From Burkholderiaceae bacterium (GTDB lineage: Bacteria; Pseudomonadota; Gammaproteobacteria; Burkholderiales; Burkholderiaceae): a stretch of DNA of 64,000 nt. The stretch spans positions 1 through 64,000 of the forward strand of contig JAGTRK010000007.1 in NCBI GenBank assembly GCA_018261955.1, in the 5' to 3' direction. This document shows, in pieces, positions 8,408 to 18,551 of the stretch. The notes under the pieces are model-generated. The model was not told the DNA's origin, did no database searches, and saw only the letters and a list, made by a program, of their open reading frames with translations. The translations under genes and the position numbers were made by a program. How positions within the stretch are numbered: the first letter of the stretch is position 1; each line of letters starts with the position of its first letter.

Positions 8408-9970
8408 ATGAATTTACTCAAAACACTGGCTTCGGTCAGTGGCTTTACCTTACTCTCCAGAATTACGGGTTTGATACGCGAGATGTTGGTCGCTTCAATT
8501 TTCGGCGCGGGAGCCACCACCGACGCGTTTTTTGTCGCATTTCGCATTCCCAACCTATTGCGCCGTTTGTTTGCCGAAGGGGCTTTTTCTCAAGCCTTCA
8601 TCCCCGTTTTGGGGCAAAGCAAGGCTACCGATGGCGAAGCCAAAACCAAGGTGTTGATTGACCGAACCGCCACCCTGTTGTTTTGGGTGGTGACACTGAT
8701 TACGATTTTAGGCATCGTCGGCGCGTCGGGCGTGATGTGGGTCATGGCAAACGCCATGCAAGCGGGCACCGAGCGTTATGAATACTCGCGCACCATGACC
8801 CAAATCATGTTTCCCTATATTATTTTTATGTCGCTGATTGCGCTGTCATCGGGCATTTTAAATACTTGGAAAAATTTTTCCACACCTGCCTTTACCCCTG
8901 TCTTGCTGAATATTGCGGTGATTTGCGCGGCTATTTTTTTAGCCCCGCATTTCAATCCGCCGATTTACGCCTTGACGGTTGGCGTGATTATCGGCGGTTT
9001 ATTGCAATTGGGTTGGCAAATTCCTGCTTTGATGAAAATCGGTATGTTGCCGCGCATTTCCTTTCATTTGCTGACCGCATTGCGCGACCCACAGGTTCGC
9101 AAAATTTTGAAACTGATGTTGCCTGCGACACTGGCGGTTTCTGTGGCGCAAATCAGCCTCATCATCAATACCAACTGGGCAGCCAGTTTGGGTAATGGCG
9201 CGGTTTCATGGATTTCATATGCCGACCGCTTGATGGAATTTCCCACGGGTATGCTCGGGGTGGCACTCGGCACGATTTTGTTGCCCAGCCTGACCCGCGC
9301 CCATGCCTCTGGTGATGTGCTGGAATACAAAAAACTATTGAACTGGGGTCTGCGTTTGACCCTGTTGCTGGCTTTGCCTGCGGCGGTCGGCTTAGGTGTT
9401 TTGGCAGTGCCGCTGACCAGTACATTGTTTCAACACGGTCGCTTCACCGCAGTGGATGTGCAGAAAACCGCGCAGGCTTTGACCATGTATTCATTTGGCT
9501 TGCTGGGCTTAATTTCGGTGAAAATTTTGGCCAGCGCGTACTATGCCAAACAGGACATTCTCACGCCTGTGTTGATAGGCATTGGTGTATTGATTGCCAC
9601 ACAATTGATGAATGTGGTGTTTGTTCCCTATTTGCAACATGCGGGTTTGTCTTTATCCATTGGTTTGGGCGCATGTTTGAATGCGGCTATTTTGGTGTTT
9701 TTATTGAGTCGCCGCGGGATGCTCGGCGGCGGTCGCGACTGGCTGGGTTTTATTGCCAAAACCTCAGCGGCGGTTTTGGTGATGGCGGTTGTGGCGTATT
9801 TTGCCAGCCAACAGGTGGACTGGCTGTCGATGAACAGTGGTATCACGACGTTACTCAAACGCGCCGCGCTGCTTTTTGCGGTGATTGCTGCGAGTGCAGT
9901 GGTTTATTTTGCGGCGCTGTTTGCTTTGGGCTTTCGCATGCGCGATTTCCGTTTGGTCAGCCACGCTTAA
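8408..9970 (+). CDS. murJ: Lipid II flippase MurJ
   Basis: MurJ moves the peptidoglycan precursor lipid II across the inner membrane. The 520-residue protein is almost entirely hydrophobic helices, consistent with the 14 membrane segments of the MviN/MurJ family. It has the typical start MNLLKTLASVSGFTLLSRI, followed by the conserved ADAFFVAFRIPN-type region (here TTDAFFVAFRIPNLLRRLF, with the essential arginines). Length and N terminus fit the family. No operon partner is evident; the next gene starts 108 bp downstream behind its own regulatory box. Confidence 0.96.
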   Translation: MNLLKTLASVSGFTLLSRITGLIREMLVASIFGAGATTDAFFVAFRIPNLLRRLFAEGAFSQAFIPVLGQSKATDGEAKTKVLIDRTATLLFWVVTLITILGIVGASGVMWVMANAMQAGTERYEYSRTMTQIMFPYIIFMSLIALSSGILNTWKNFSTPAFTPVLLNIAVICAAIFLAPHFNPPIYALTVGVIIGGLLQLGWQIPALMKIGMLPRISFHLLTALRDPQVRKILKLMLPATLAVSVAQISLIINTNWAASLGNGAVSWISYADRLMEFPTGMLGVALGTILLPSLTRAHASGDVLEYKKLLNWGLRLTLLLALPAAVGLGVLAVPLTSTLFQHGRFTAVDVQKTAQALTMYSFGLLGLISVKILASAYYAKQDILTPVLIGIGVLIATQLMNVVFVPYLQHAGLSLSIGLGACLNAAILVFLLSRRGMLGGGRDWLGFIAKTSAAVLVMAVVAYFASQQVDWLSMNSGITTLLKRAALLFAVIAASAVVYFAALFALGFRMRDFRLVSHA

Positions 9971-9980
9971 GTTCGCTCCT

Positions 9981-9995
9981 GTAAAGTTTTGTAAA
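9981..9995 (+). promoter_or_regulatory. Putative CpxR box upstream of the RND efflux operon
   Basis: GTAAA-GTTTT-GTAAA lies 83 bp before the adaptor ATG. It is part of the 18-bp sequence TGTAAAGTTTTGTAAAGG that also occurs upstream of the Spy-like gene (7703-7720). Here the box is in the same orientation as the operon. Confidence 0.62.
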
Positions 9996-10078
9996 GGTTG
10001 GCGCACATGCACGTTTTTTGCGTTAATTTGCTTTAAAATTCAGCGTTTGTATTCATCAAAATTTAACATTGGCTTATT

Positions 10079-11311
10079 ATGGCTATCCCATTTAATTTTT
10101 TCGCGCTGTCTCGGCGCAAACAGTGGGTGACAATACTGTTATTGGTATTGGCACTGTTTATCGGTTTTCGTGTGTTCCAAGCCTTGACCAAAGCCTCGCG
10201 TGCCAAAGCACCGCCTGCCAGTGTGGTACAAATCAAAACCTCTGAATTGGCAGAGGTTCAACCCACGGCATTTAACAAGGTTTTACCTTTGTCGGGCTCA
10301 CTCAACCCCTACCAACAAACTTTAATTAGTGCGCGCGCCAGCGGCGAAGTTGCGCAGGTTTTGGTGCGCGAGGGGCAAACGGTCAACAAAGGCGACGTAC
10401 TGGCAGAACTGTCAACCATCACCTACCAAGCGCAAGTCGATCAAGCGCGCGCAGCGGTGAACTCAGCACAGCAATCCTTGGCTTTGGCACAACAGGATTA
10501 CAAAAACAATAAGGAGTTATTGGACGCTGGCTTTATTGCCAAGATGGCTTTGCAACGCATTGAGGTGAACCGTCAAAGCGCCCAGTCCGCACTCACCCAA
10601 GCCCAGCAATCTTTGGTGATTGCACAGCGCAGTTTAAACGATGCGCGCATCAGCGCACCGATTGCAGGTGTGGTGGCCGCACGTAAAGTCAATGTTGGCG
10701 ATACAGTCGGCATCGGCTCACCCCTGTTTTCCATCGTTAATGACAACACGTTTGAACTCGCCTCGCCCATTCCTGCTGAGCAAATTGGTCAGGTACAAGT
10801 CGGGCAATCAGTGCAGTTGCGCACCGCAGGTGTTGCCAATGAGTTTGCGGGCACCATCGAACGCGTCAACCCAGCCGCACAAGCAGGCTCACGCAGTTAC
10901 ATGGTGTACGTGCGGGTATTTAACAACGGACAATTGCGCTCAGGCATGTTTGCCGAAGGCTCGATTTTATTGAGCAGTCGTCCAAACATCTTGAGTATTC
11001 CTGCGACAGCGGTGCGCAGCGCGGATGGCGCATCGCACGTGTATGTGGTGAACAATGGTGTTTTAGAAAAACGCAACGTGACCGTCGGTGAGCGTGCCAG
11101 TGAACAGATTGACGCACCGATTGAAATCACTTCTGGATTGTCGGCAGGTGAGCGCGTGGTACGTTTGGATTTAGGTATGATGAAACCCAATTTAAAAGTC
11201 GAGTTGCTTGACGATACAGGTACAGTACCGTCCGCAGAGTCATCCAAAGACAGCACTGCCCCCCAACAAGGTTTAATCACCAAAATCAAAGCATGGTTTT
11301 CTAAAAAATAA
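10079..11311 (+). CDS. RND efflux periplasmic adaptor (membrane fusion protein)
   Basis: This adaptor links the inner-membrane RND pump to the outer-membrane channel. It is 410 residues long. An uncleaved N-terminal membrane anchor lies at about residues 18-37, so it is not a lipoprotein. The first half-lipoyl domain has SARASGEVAQVLVREGQTV, a coiled-coil hairpin rich in Ala, Gln and Lys covers about 120-190, and the second lipoyl half has ISAPIAGVVAARKVNVGD. Beta-barrel and membrane-proximal domains follow. It is first in a four-gene operon, 36 bp before the pump. The upstream box suggests control by the nearby two-component system. The substrate cannot be read from the sequence. Confidence 0.92.
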   Translation: MAIPFNFFALSRRKQWVTILLLVLALFIGFRVFQALTKASRAKAPPASVVQIKTSELAEVQPTAFNKVLPLSGSLNPYQQTLISARASGEVAQVLVREGQTVNKGDVLAELSTITYQAQVDQARAAVNSAQQSLALAQQDYKNNKELLDAGFIAKMALQRIEVNRQSAQSALTQAQQSLVIAQRSLNDARISAPIAGVVAARKVNVGDTVGIGSPLFSIVNDNTFELASPIPAEQIGQVQVGQSVQLRTAGVANEFAGTIERVNPAAQAGSRSYMVYVRVFNNGQLRSGMFAEGSILLSSRPNILSIPATAVRSADGASHVYVVNNGVLEKRNVTVGERASEQIDAPIEITSGLSAGERVVRLDLGMMKPNLKVELLDDTGTVPSAESSKDSTAPQQGLITKIKAWFSKK

Positions 11312-11347
11312 CCGCTCCATTCACACGACACGTTTAAAAGGTTCTCC

Positions 11348-14300
11348 ATGTGGTTCACTAAAGTCAGTATCAAAAACCCCGTTTTTGCCGTGATGGTTAT
11401 GCTCGGCTTAATCGTTTTGGGTGTGATTGGCTTTAAAAAAATGGCGGTGGATAAATTCCCCGATGTCGAATTGCCCGTGATTGTGGTGCAAACCACCTAC
11501 CCTGGCGCAGCCCCCACTTCGGTTGAAAACGAAGTCTCGCGCCCCATCGAAGAGAGCCTCAATACCGTCAGTGGCATCAAAACCATGACCTCGCGCTCGT
11601 ATCAAAATATTTCGGTCATCGTTGCGCAGTTCCAAACAGGCACGAATATGGATACCGCTTTACAGGACATCCGTGCCAAATTAGACCTTGTTCGCCGCAA
11701 ATTGCCCGACGACGTAGATGACCCGATTGTGCGCCAAAATGACCCGAACAGCGCGCCGATTTTAACCTTGGTGGTCAAAGGTGGGCAAAACCGCAGCCTC
11801 AAGGAATTGAGCGACATCACCGAGAACACCATCAAACCGCGTTTGCAAACCGCGACGGGTGTCGGTCAAGTGGATATTTTGGGCGAAGTGCAACCGCAAA
11901 TCAATGTGCTGCTCGACACCGCGCAAATGGATGCTTTGGGCGTGGGCGTGAATGAAATCAGCGAAGCGATTCAAGCAGCCAATCGTGAGTTGCCCGCAGG
12001 CATCATTGAAGATTCACAAAAAGAATTGGTGGTGCAAGTCAATGGACGACTGCAAAGTGTCGCCGACTTTCGCCGTTTGGTGGTCGCCAACCGTGGCGGT
12101 GCGCCCGTGTATTTGGAACAGGTGGCACGCGTTGAAGATGGCAGCGCACAACCGACCAGCGTGTCCTTGACCGATGGTGAAACCACCCTATCGATTAATG
12201 TCCTTAAAGCCAGCGGCGCAAACACCCTTGACGTTGCCAACAATGTCAAAGCTAAAATCGCCGAGTTGACCAACTCGCTGCCGTCCGATGTGCAAATCAC
12301 CGCGCGTGTGGATCAAAGTTTGAGCGTTCAAGCCGATGTGGATGATGTGACCGCAACCATTTATGAGGGCGCAATTTTAGCCGTGATGATTGTGTTTTTA
12401 TTTTTGCACTCATGGCGCAGCACAGTGATTACCGCCTTTAGTTTGCCCGTATCCATCATTGCCACATTTGGCTTCATGTATGTGATGGGCTTTACCATCA
12501 ACACCATCACGCTGATGGCACTCTCGCTCTCGATTGGCTTGGTGATTGACGATGCGATTGTGGTGCGTGAAAACATCGTGCGCCACATGCGCATGGGCAA
12601 AGACCACTACCAAGCCTCGATGGACGGTACGCAAGAAATTGGCTTGGCGGTCTTGGCGACCACCTTGAGTATTGTCGCGGTGTTTTTGCCGATTGCGTAT
12701 ATGGAAGGCACCATCGGTTCGTTTTTCCATGAATTTGGTTTGACCGTGGTCATCGCGGTACTGGTGTCCATGTTTGTGTCGTTCACCTTAGATCCGATGC
12801 TGTCCTCACGTTGGCACGACCCCGACACCGTCAAACCCTTGGAAAAACGCTTTGGTAGCAAACTGTTGATTTGGTTTGAGCATCAGGTAGGAGCATTTTC
12901 TGACACCTACCAAAACCTGCTCAAAAAAGCCTTGCGCCACCGCGTGATGACGCTTGCGATTGCGGTGGTAACCTTTGTCGCCAGTTTGCTCATCGTCCCC
13001 GTGATTGGTTCGGAGTTTGTGCCACAAGCCGACTCATCAGAGATCAACATCAAATTTAAAACCCCTGTCGGCACGAGTTTAGAGCAAACCACGCTCAAAG
13101 CGCGTCAAGCACAGGAATTATTGAAACAAAAATTCTCCGATGAAATTCTCTACACTTTTGCGCGTGTCGGTGGGGGCAACGCCAGTGCAAGTTCGGTGGA
13201 AATGTATGTGCAACTCAAACCACTGTCTGAACGCAAACGCACAGGTACAGAATTGCTCACGCCCGTGCGTCAAACACTCTCGAGCATCGCGGGCATCGCC
13301 GTTTCTAAAGTGACAGGACAAGAGGGTGGACCATCAGGCACCAATAAACGTTTGATTTACAATGTCTATGGCCCTGATTTGAACAAACTCGAAGCCTACA
13401 GCACTGAAATCATGGGTAAACTCAAGGGCATTTCTGGTCTGATGGATGTTGAGTCCTCGGTTGCCGATAAGAAACCCACGGTGGACATTGTGATGAATCA
13501 ACAACGCTCGGCAGACTTGGGGGTGAACACCAGCGCGGTATCGGCAGTGCTCTCAGGTGTGGTTACAGGTACTAAGGCGGGCACATGGCGCGCACCAAAT
13601 AACGAGGATTACGACATCTTACTGCGCTTGCCACCCGAACAACGCAACAGCCCAGAAAATGTAGCCAATATGAAAATTGCCACAAGCATCAACACACAAA
13701 CAGGTGAGCCGAATTTGGTGCGCATTGGTGACGTGGCACAGTTGCAACAGGGCACCACGATGGCAGAAATCGTGCGCGAAAATCTGCGCCGCCAAATCCG
13801 CATCGACGGCAACCCATTGGGTCGTAGCACAGGCGAGGTGGCCAGTGAAATTGAAACCGTTTTGCAAGGCATTAACTGGGACGCGGGCTACGGCTACTCA
13901 ATTGCAGGTGACGCGCAGGACTCCAAAGAATCGGCGGGTTACGCGGCGAGTGCATTAATCTTGGCGGTGATATTCATCTACATGGTCTTGGCATCACAGT
14001 TCAACAGTTTTGTGCAACCGATTGCGATTATGAGTTCATTGCCTTTGTCTTTAGTGGGTGTGTTCTTGGCTTTATTGATGTTCAACTCCACCTTGAATAT
14101 TTTCTCGATTGTCGGTTTTGTATTGCTCATGGGTTTGGTGACCAAAAACGCGATTTTGTTGGTTGACTTTGTGAATCAAGAGCGTGCGCGTGGCATAGAC
14201 CGCACCCAAGCCATCATCGATGCCGCCCACATTCGTTTGCGCCCGATTCTAATGACCACATTGGCGATGATTTTTGGCATGTTGCCCTTGGCACTGGCAC

Positions 14301-14506
14301 TGGGCGAAGGCTCAGCGCGACGCGCGCCGATGGGGCAAGCGGTGATTGGCGGGGTGATTACCTCAACGCTATTGACCTTAGTCGTCGTGCCTGTGGTTTA
14401 TACCTATTTAGACGATTGGTCTGAGCGTCTGCGTCATTGGTGGCATCGACACGTGCCACACGAGGTCGAAAACGCGAGTGAGCACAACGATATTGGAACA
14501 CTTTAA
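11348..14506 (+). CDS. RND multidrug efflux pump, inner-membrane subunit (AcrB/HAE1 type)
   Basis: This is a proton-driven drug exporter of the hydrophobe/amphiphile efflux-1 class. At 1052 residues it has the full family length with 12 membrane helices and two large periplasmic loops. The start [14 protein letters not shown] is typical. The proton-relay Asp pair is visible in helix 4 ([10 protein letters not shown]) and the matching lysine in helix 10 ([13 protein letters not shown]). A GXXXXDAXXLVREN-like signature follows the Asp pair. The family indicates drug, dye or detergent efflux, but the individual substrate is not predictable. The adaptor upstream and the TolC-like gene downstream complete the tripartite pump. 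Confidence 0.95.
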   Translation: MWFTKVSIKNPVFAVMVMLGLIVLGVIGFKKMAVDKFPDVELPVIVVQTTYPGAAPTSVENEVSRPIEESLNTVSGIKTMTSRSYQNISVIVAQFQTGTNMDTALQDIRAKLDLVRRKLPDDVDDPIVRQNDPNSAPILTLVVKGGQNRSLKELSDITENTIKPRLQTATGVGQVDILGEVQPQINVLLDTAQMDALGVGVNEISEAIQAANRELPAGIIEDSQKELVVQVNGRLQSVADFRRLVVANRGGAPVYLEQVARVEDGSAQPTSVSLTDGETTLSINVLKASGANTLDVANNVKAKIAELTNSLPSDVQITARVDQSLSVQADVDDVTATIYEGAILAVMIVFLFLHSWRSTVITAFSLPVSIIATFGFMYVMGFTINTITLMALSLSIGLVIDDAIVVRENIVRHMRMGKDHYQASMDGTQEIGLAVLATTLSIVAVFLPIAYMEGTIGSFFHEFGLTVVIAVLVSMFVSFTLDPMLSSRWHDPDTVKPLEKRFGSKLLIWFEHQVGAFSDTYQNLLKKALRHRVMTLAIAVVTFVASLLIVPVIGSEFVPQADSSEINIKFKTPVGTSLEQTTLKARQAQELLKQKFSDEILYTFARVGGGNASASSVEMYVQLKPLSERKRTGTELLTPVRQTLSSIAGIAVSKVTGQEGGPSGTNKRLIYNVYGPDLNKLEAYSTEIMGKLKGISGLMDVESSVADKKPTVDIVMNQQRSADLGVNTSAVSAVLSGVVTGTKAGTWRAPNNEDYDILLRLPPEQRNSPENVANMKIATSINTQTGEPNLVRIGDVAQLQQGTTMAEIVRENLRRQIRIDGNPLGRSTGEVASEIETVLQGINWDAGYGYSIAGDAQDSKESAGYAASALILAVIFIYMVLASQFNSFVQPIAIMSSLPLSLVGVFLALLMFNSTLNIFSIVGFVLLMGLVTKNAILLVDFVNQERARGIDRTQAIIDAAHIRLRPILMTTLAMIFGMLPLALALGEGSARRAPMGQAVIGGVITSTLLTLVVVPVVYTYLDDWSERLRHWWHRHVPHEVENASEHNDIGTL

Positions 14507-14524
14507 ACAAACGAGGGGAAATAG

Positions 14525-15202
14525 ATGAAACAAGATGCCTTATTTAACATGGTCGAACAACAAATCCGCCCGTGGGATGTACACAGCCCAGCGATTTTAA
14601 AATCCCTGCACGACTTTCCCCGCGTGGATTTTTTACCGACCAACTTAAAGCCCTACGCGTATATGGACGTTGAATTGCCTTTGAGCATCAATGGTCAAAA
14701 CACCCGCACCAAACTCATGCCGCCGCGTTTACTCGCACGCATTTTGCAAGAATTGGATTTGCAGGGCACTGAAAATGTGGCTTTGGTCGGCTTGGGTGAT
14801 GGTTATTTGGCAACCCTGATTGCCTATTTCAGCCGCACCGTGACGGCATTTGAAATTGATGAGCGCATTATGCAATTTGCTCAAGACAATTTAAACCATG
14901 CGAACGTGCGCAATATCAATTATGAATTGGCCGATGGCTTAAAAGCCAGCACCACTAAATTTGATGTGGTGGTTTTGGCGGGCAGCATCACGCAACTCAC
15001 CCCCGCACTGCTGTATAAAATCGAAGTCGGCGGTCAAATGTTCGCCGTGATTGGAGCGGCGGATTCGCCGTCCATGCGCGCCACCATGATTACCCGCACC
15101 GATGAGACCGCGTGGTCACAAAAGGTATTGTTTGAAACCGTGTTGGCACCTTTGACCCAAGCGAGCGAGACCTCATCCGCTGCCACATCGTTCACTTTTT
15201 AA
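14525..15202 (+). CDS. Pcm-like (protein-L-isoaspartate O-methyltransferase family) SAM methyltransferase
   Basis: The 225-residue protein has a Pcm-type layout: an N-terminal segment MVEQQIRPWDV resembling isoaspartate methyltransferases, then a SAM-binding fold with VALVGLGDGYLATLIA and an acidic residue at the end of the next strand (TAFEID). The G-rich loop is less canonical than in true Pcm (GTG is replaced by GLGDG), so repair of isoaspartate is uncertain. It sits between the pump and the outer-membrane channel, 18 bp after the pump, and its stop codon overlaps the tolC-like start (TAATG). Paralogues in this position are common in betaproteobacteria; their role with TolC is not known to me. 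Confidence 0.8.
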   Translation: MKQDALFNMVEQQIRPWDVHSPAILKSLHDFPRVDFLPTNLKPYAYMDVELPLSINGQNTRTKLMPPRLLARILQELDLQGTENVALVGLGDGYLATLIAYFSRTVTAFEIDERIMQFAQDNLNHANVRNINYELADGLKASTTKFDVVVLAGSITQLTPALLYKIEVGGQMFAVIGAADSPSMRATMITRTDETAWSQKVLFETVLAPLTQASETSSAATSFTF

Positions 15203-16584
15203 TGAATGGCACTATGAATTTGCTTCGCTCAAATGCCCACCGCTCCGTTCGCCACACCGCCACACGCGCGTGGTGGATTGCTTTGGGTTTGTTGTCTGCC
15301 AGCCCATCGGTGCTCGCCTACGATTTGTGGCAAGCCTATCAAGATGCGCAACAAAATGACCCGACGTATTTGTCCAACATCGCACAAAAAGAAGTCTACA
15401 ATGCGCAAAAAAGCCAAGCGCGTGCAGTGATTTTGCCCACCATCATGGTCACAGGTGGAGTCTATAAAACCCGCAAGCAATTTTGGTACAATCAATTGCC
15501 CGATACGCGCACCACGCCGGGCAACATCGCCGTGTCTTTGAATCAACCGATTTTTGTTTTGGACAAAATCACTGGGTTTAAGCAGGTGTCTGTGAATGCA
15601 CAAATCGGTGAGTTGAAATTGGCACAAGCCAAGCAAGACCTCATCATGCGTGTGGTACAAGCCTATTTCAGCGCGTGGCTCGCCGAGCACAATGTGAAAG
15701 TGGCGCAAGATGTGCTCGCTGCTGCCGAACGTCAATATCAAATGGCACAAAAAAACTTTGAGGTCGGCAACACCACCGTGATTGACACGCAAGAAGCGCA
15801 AACCATGTGGCACAACGCACAAGCAGCACTCATCAGCGCGCAAGCCAACACGGACAACGCCAAAAGCACTTTAGAATCGGTGGTTGGGCATCCAATCGAT
15901 GAGCCACTGGCGGGCATCAGCGCACCCTTAAAACTCAAAATGCCTGTGCCAGACACCGCTGAGAAGTGGGTCGCGCGCGCGCGTGAATTGAATTACAACG
16001 TGAAAATGGCTCAACTCGGCTACCAAGTGGCGGATTTAGAAACCACCCGCATGGCACAACAGCGTTTACCGCAAATCAGCATTGTCGCCAGTCGTAAGTG
16101 GAATAGAACCAATTATCACGAAGTCAATGACGAGCAAACCGCCACCAATACCATCGGTTTAGAGTTGTCCATGCCGATTTTTGATGGCGGGCTCATTAGT
16201 GGGCAAGTGCGCGAAGCTGAAGCCAAAAAAACCATCAGTGCCCAATCGCTGCGTGCCACACAAATCAGCGTTGCGCAAAGTACGCGCGCCGCATACAACC
16301 AAGCCGTGAGTGGTTTGGCAACCATTTCCGCGTTGGAGTCGGCACAAGGAGCCGCCAAAAAATCGGCTCAGTCCAATTTACTGGGTTACCAATTGGGTAT
16401 GCGCATCAACATCGATGTGCTCAATGCGCAAAACACCTATGCGCAAGCACAATACAACTTGGCACAAGCGCAATACAACACCATACTCGGCAATGTCAAT
16501 TTAAAAGCGGCTATCGGAGAGTTGGGGGATGAAGATGTGGGTTACATCAATGCCTTGCTCAGCACAAGCCAGTCCAAAAACTGA
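15202..16584 (+). CDS. tolC: TolC-family outer-membrane efflux channel
   Basis: This is the trimeric outer-membrane exit duct for efflux and type I secretion. The 460-residue precursor has a signal peptide ending near SVLA (about residue 38), then YDLWQAYQDAQQNDPTY, the usual first helix of TolC. Two repeats follow, rich in Ala, Gln and Asn, typical of the alpha-barrel (for example NAQNTYAQAQYNLAQAQYN). The start overlaps the preceding stop by one base; an ATG at 15214 is an alternative. It closes the efflux operon. The gene that follows is convergent. Confidence 0.92.
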   Translation: MNGTMNLLRSNAHRSVRHTATRAWWIALGLLSASPSVLAYDLWQAYQDAQQNDPTYLSNIAQKEVYNAQKSQARAVILPTIMVTGGVYKTRKQFWYNQLPDTRTTPGNIAVSLNQPIFVLDKITGFKQVSVNAQIGELKLAQAKQDLIMRVVQAYFSAWLAEHNVKVAQDVLAAAERQYQMAQKNFEVGNTTVIDTQEAQTMWHNAQAALISAQANTDNAKSTLESVVGHPIDEPLAGISAPLKLKMPVPDTAEKWVARARELNYNVKMAQLGYQVADLETTRMAQQRLPQISIVASRKWNRTNYHEVNDEQTATNTIGLELSMPIFDGGLISGQVREAEAKKTISAQSLRATQISVAQSTRAAYNQAVSGLATISALESAQGAAKKSAQSNLLGYQLGMRINIDVLNAQNTYAQAQYNLAQAQYNTILGNVNLKAAIGELGDEDVGYINALLSTSQSKN

Positions 16585-16657
16585 GTCCGCCCCATCAACA
16601 TAAACACGAATGCGCATGCCGATGGTAGTCATCTATCCGTTGTGCATCAGTTGCTCA

Positions 16658-17806
16658 TCAGTTGCGAACTGCGCCGACAGTCGGACGCTCACCAATCGTG
16701 ATTGGCAACTGTATCGTCTGACCATTGCGTTGCAAGGAAATTTTCGCCGATGAGCCTGGTTTGAGTTTGGCAATCTCGTTGACCATCGAAGTCACATCTT
16801 TGATACGTGCTTCATTGACCATCGTCAAAATATCACCAACCTGAACACCTGCTTGAGCCGCAGGACCATTGGTTGCCACACTGGCAATGATGACACCATC
16901 CGCGCTGCCTAAGTTAAAGGCTTTTGCCATCTGGGGTGTGATGTTTTGACTCGTCACGCCGATAAAGCCGCGCGAGACTTTACCTGTTTTAATCAACTCT
17001 TGTGCCACCTGCTGTAAGGTAGACACGGGCACGGCAAATCCCACACCTGCATTGCCGCCGCTTTCGCTATTGCCACCGTTGACGATGAATTCATTGATTC
17101 CGACCAAATGACCATTGGAGTTAATCAGCGCGCCGCCCGAGTTGCCGGGATTAATCGCCGCATCGGTTTGGATAAAATTTTCAAAAGTATTCGCACCCAT
17201 TTGTGTGCGGTGCAGTGCAGAGACGATGCCCATGGATACGCTTTGTCCGACATCAAATGGATTGCCAATCGCCAAGACCACGTCGCCCACGCGCAATTCT
17301 TCTTCACGCCCCATGGTGATGGGAATTAAATCTTTCAAATCAATTTTCAGTACCGCAATATCATTGTCTGGGTCAATGCCAACCAATTTCGCGCTGGCAT
17401 CGCGGTCATCATTGAGCACCACTTGAATTTGCGTCGCGCCTTCAATCACATGTTGATTGGTGACAATATAACCTTGTTCATCAATAATCACGCCCGAACC
17501 ACTGCCCTTGTCCATGCCCGCAGAGACCCCCACAGGCGTATTGGTTGTGGTATAAATACGCACGACCGAAGGCATCGCTTTATTGACCGCTTCGTTGTAT
17601 GATAGCCCTGCCAAATTCGCGGGTGCTTGTTTAAAAGTCAAATTGGCTTTGGGGTCTGCGGCAGCGGTGACCAAGCCTGAGCGTGCATTGGTCAATTGAG
17701 TCAAGCCATTGGGTATCCACTGTGGTTTGAGTGTCGCGATGACAAACGCAACCAACACGAATACTGTGATGATTTGCGCCAACCCTAACCAAACTTTTTT
17801 AAACAT
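16658..17806 (-). CDS. DegS-like HtrA serine protease with single PDZ domain
   Basis: This is a predicted periplasmic, membrane-anchored protease of the HtrA family, 382 residues. A membrane segment lies at about 8-26. The trypsin-like domain has His119 (TNQHVIEG), Asp149 (DPDNDIAVLKI) and Ser223 (NPGNSGGAL), so the triad is complete. One PDZ domain covers about 265-360, as in DegS; DegP and DegQ have two. I chose the ATG at 17806 because it gives the short cytoplasmic start MFKKVWLG before the anchor. An extension to 17863 would add residues unlike the family. The start codon overlaps that of the divergent NIF3 gene. No anti-sigma factor gene is nearby, so a sigma-E role is not supported here. 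Confidence 0.87.
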   Translation of the reverse strand: MFKKVWLGLAQIITVFVLVAFVIATLKPQWIPNGLTQLTNARSGLVTAAADPKANLTFKQAPANLAGLSYNEAVNKAMPSVVRIYTTTNTPVGVSAGMDKGSGSGVIIDEQGYIVTNQHVIEGATQIQVVLNDDRDASAKLVGIDPDNDIAVLKIDLKDLIPITMGREEELRVGDVVLAIGNPFDVGQSVSMGIVSALHRTQMGANTFENFIQTDAAINPGNSGGALINSNGHLVGINEFIVNGGNSESGGNAGVGFAVPVSTLQQVAQELIKTGKVSRGFIGVTSQNITPQMAKAFNLGSADGVIIASVATNGPAAQAGVQVGDILTMVNEARIKDVTSMVNEIAKLKPGSSAKISLQRNGQTIQLPITIGERPTVGAVRN

Positions 17807-18551
17807 GGAACGTACCCTACTATTAACAGAAATAGATGCTGTGCTCAATGGTGCGCATCTCAAAGATTATTGCCCGAACGGCTTGCAAGTACAAGGACGC
17901 AACAGTATAACTAAAATTGCCTGCGCTGTCACAGCCAGTGCCGCTGTGATTGAACAAGCCGCCCTTTGGGGGGCAGATGCGTTGTTGGCACACCACGGAT
18001 ATTTTTGGCGAGGCGAGGATGCGAGCATTGTGGGGATGAAATACCAACGCGTGCGCCGTCTGATGCAAGCAGACATGAACTTAATCGCCTACCATTTGCC
18101 ATTGGATGCGCATCCAACGCTGGGCAACAATGCGCAATTGGCATTGAAATTGGGTTTGAGTGCGCAAGGGCAATCGCCCATTGAGCCACTGGTGTGGTTT
18201 GGCGAACACTCGGACGATCCGACCATCGACGAATTTTGTACCCAAATCACCAATGTTTTGGGACGCGCGCCCTTGATAATTGGTGAGCCACGCGCACGCT
18301 TGGGTCGAGTGGCGTGGTGCACAGGTGGCGCGCAAGATTATATCCACATCGCCGCACAACTGGGTGCAAACACCTATATCTCTGGTGAAGTGTCGGAACG
18401 CACTTATCACGAAGCGCGCGAACTCGGCATCAACTACCTTGCCTGCGGTCACCATGCCACTGAGCGTTTTGGCATACAGGCTTTGGGGGACTATTTGGCG
18501 CAACAATTTGGATTGGAGTATCAATTTTTTGATGAAAACAATCCTGTTTGA
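17805..18551 (+). CDS. NIF3/YbgI-family dinuclear metal protein
   Basis: This belongs to the widespread NIF3 (YbgI) family, which binds two metal ions in a hexamer; its biological role is unsettled. The 248-residue protein starts MERTLLLTEIDAVLNG and then has DYCPNGLQVQG, aligning with E. coli YbgI from its first residue. Metal-ligand motifs are clear: LLAHHGYFW, YHLPLDAHPTLGNN and GHHATERFG. I chose 17805 for this alignment, although no good ribosome site precedes it. Longer in-frame starts (17709) lie inside the opposite gene. The 3' end overlaps mutY by 31 bp on the opposite strand. Confidence 0.9.
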   Translation: MERTLLLTEIDAVLNGAHLKDYCPNGLQVQGRNSITKIACAVTASAAVIEQAALWGADALLAHHGYFWRGEDASIVGMKYQRVRRLMQADMNLIAYHLPLDAHPTLGNNAQLALKLGLSAQGQSPIEPLVWFGEHSDDPTIDEFCTQITNVLGRAPLIIGEPRARLGRVAWCTGGAQDYIHIAAQLGANTYISGEVSERTYHEARELGINYLACGHHATERFGIQALGDYLAQQFGLEYQFFDENNPV

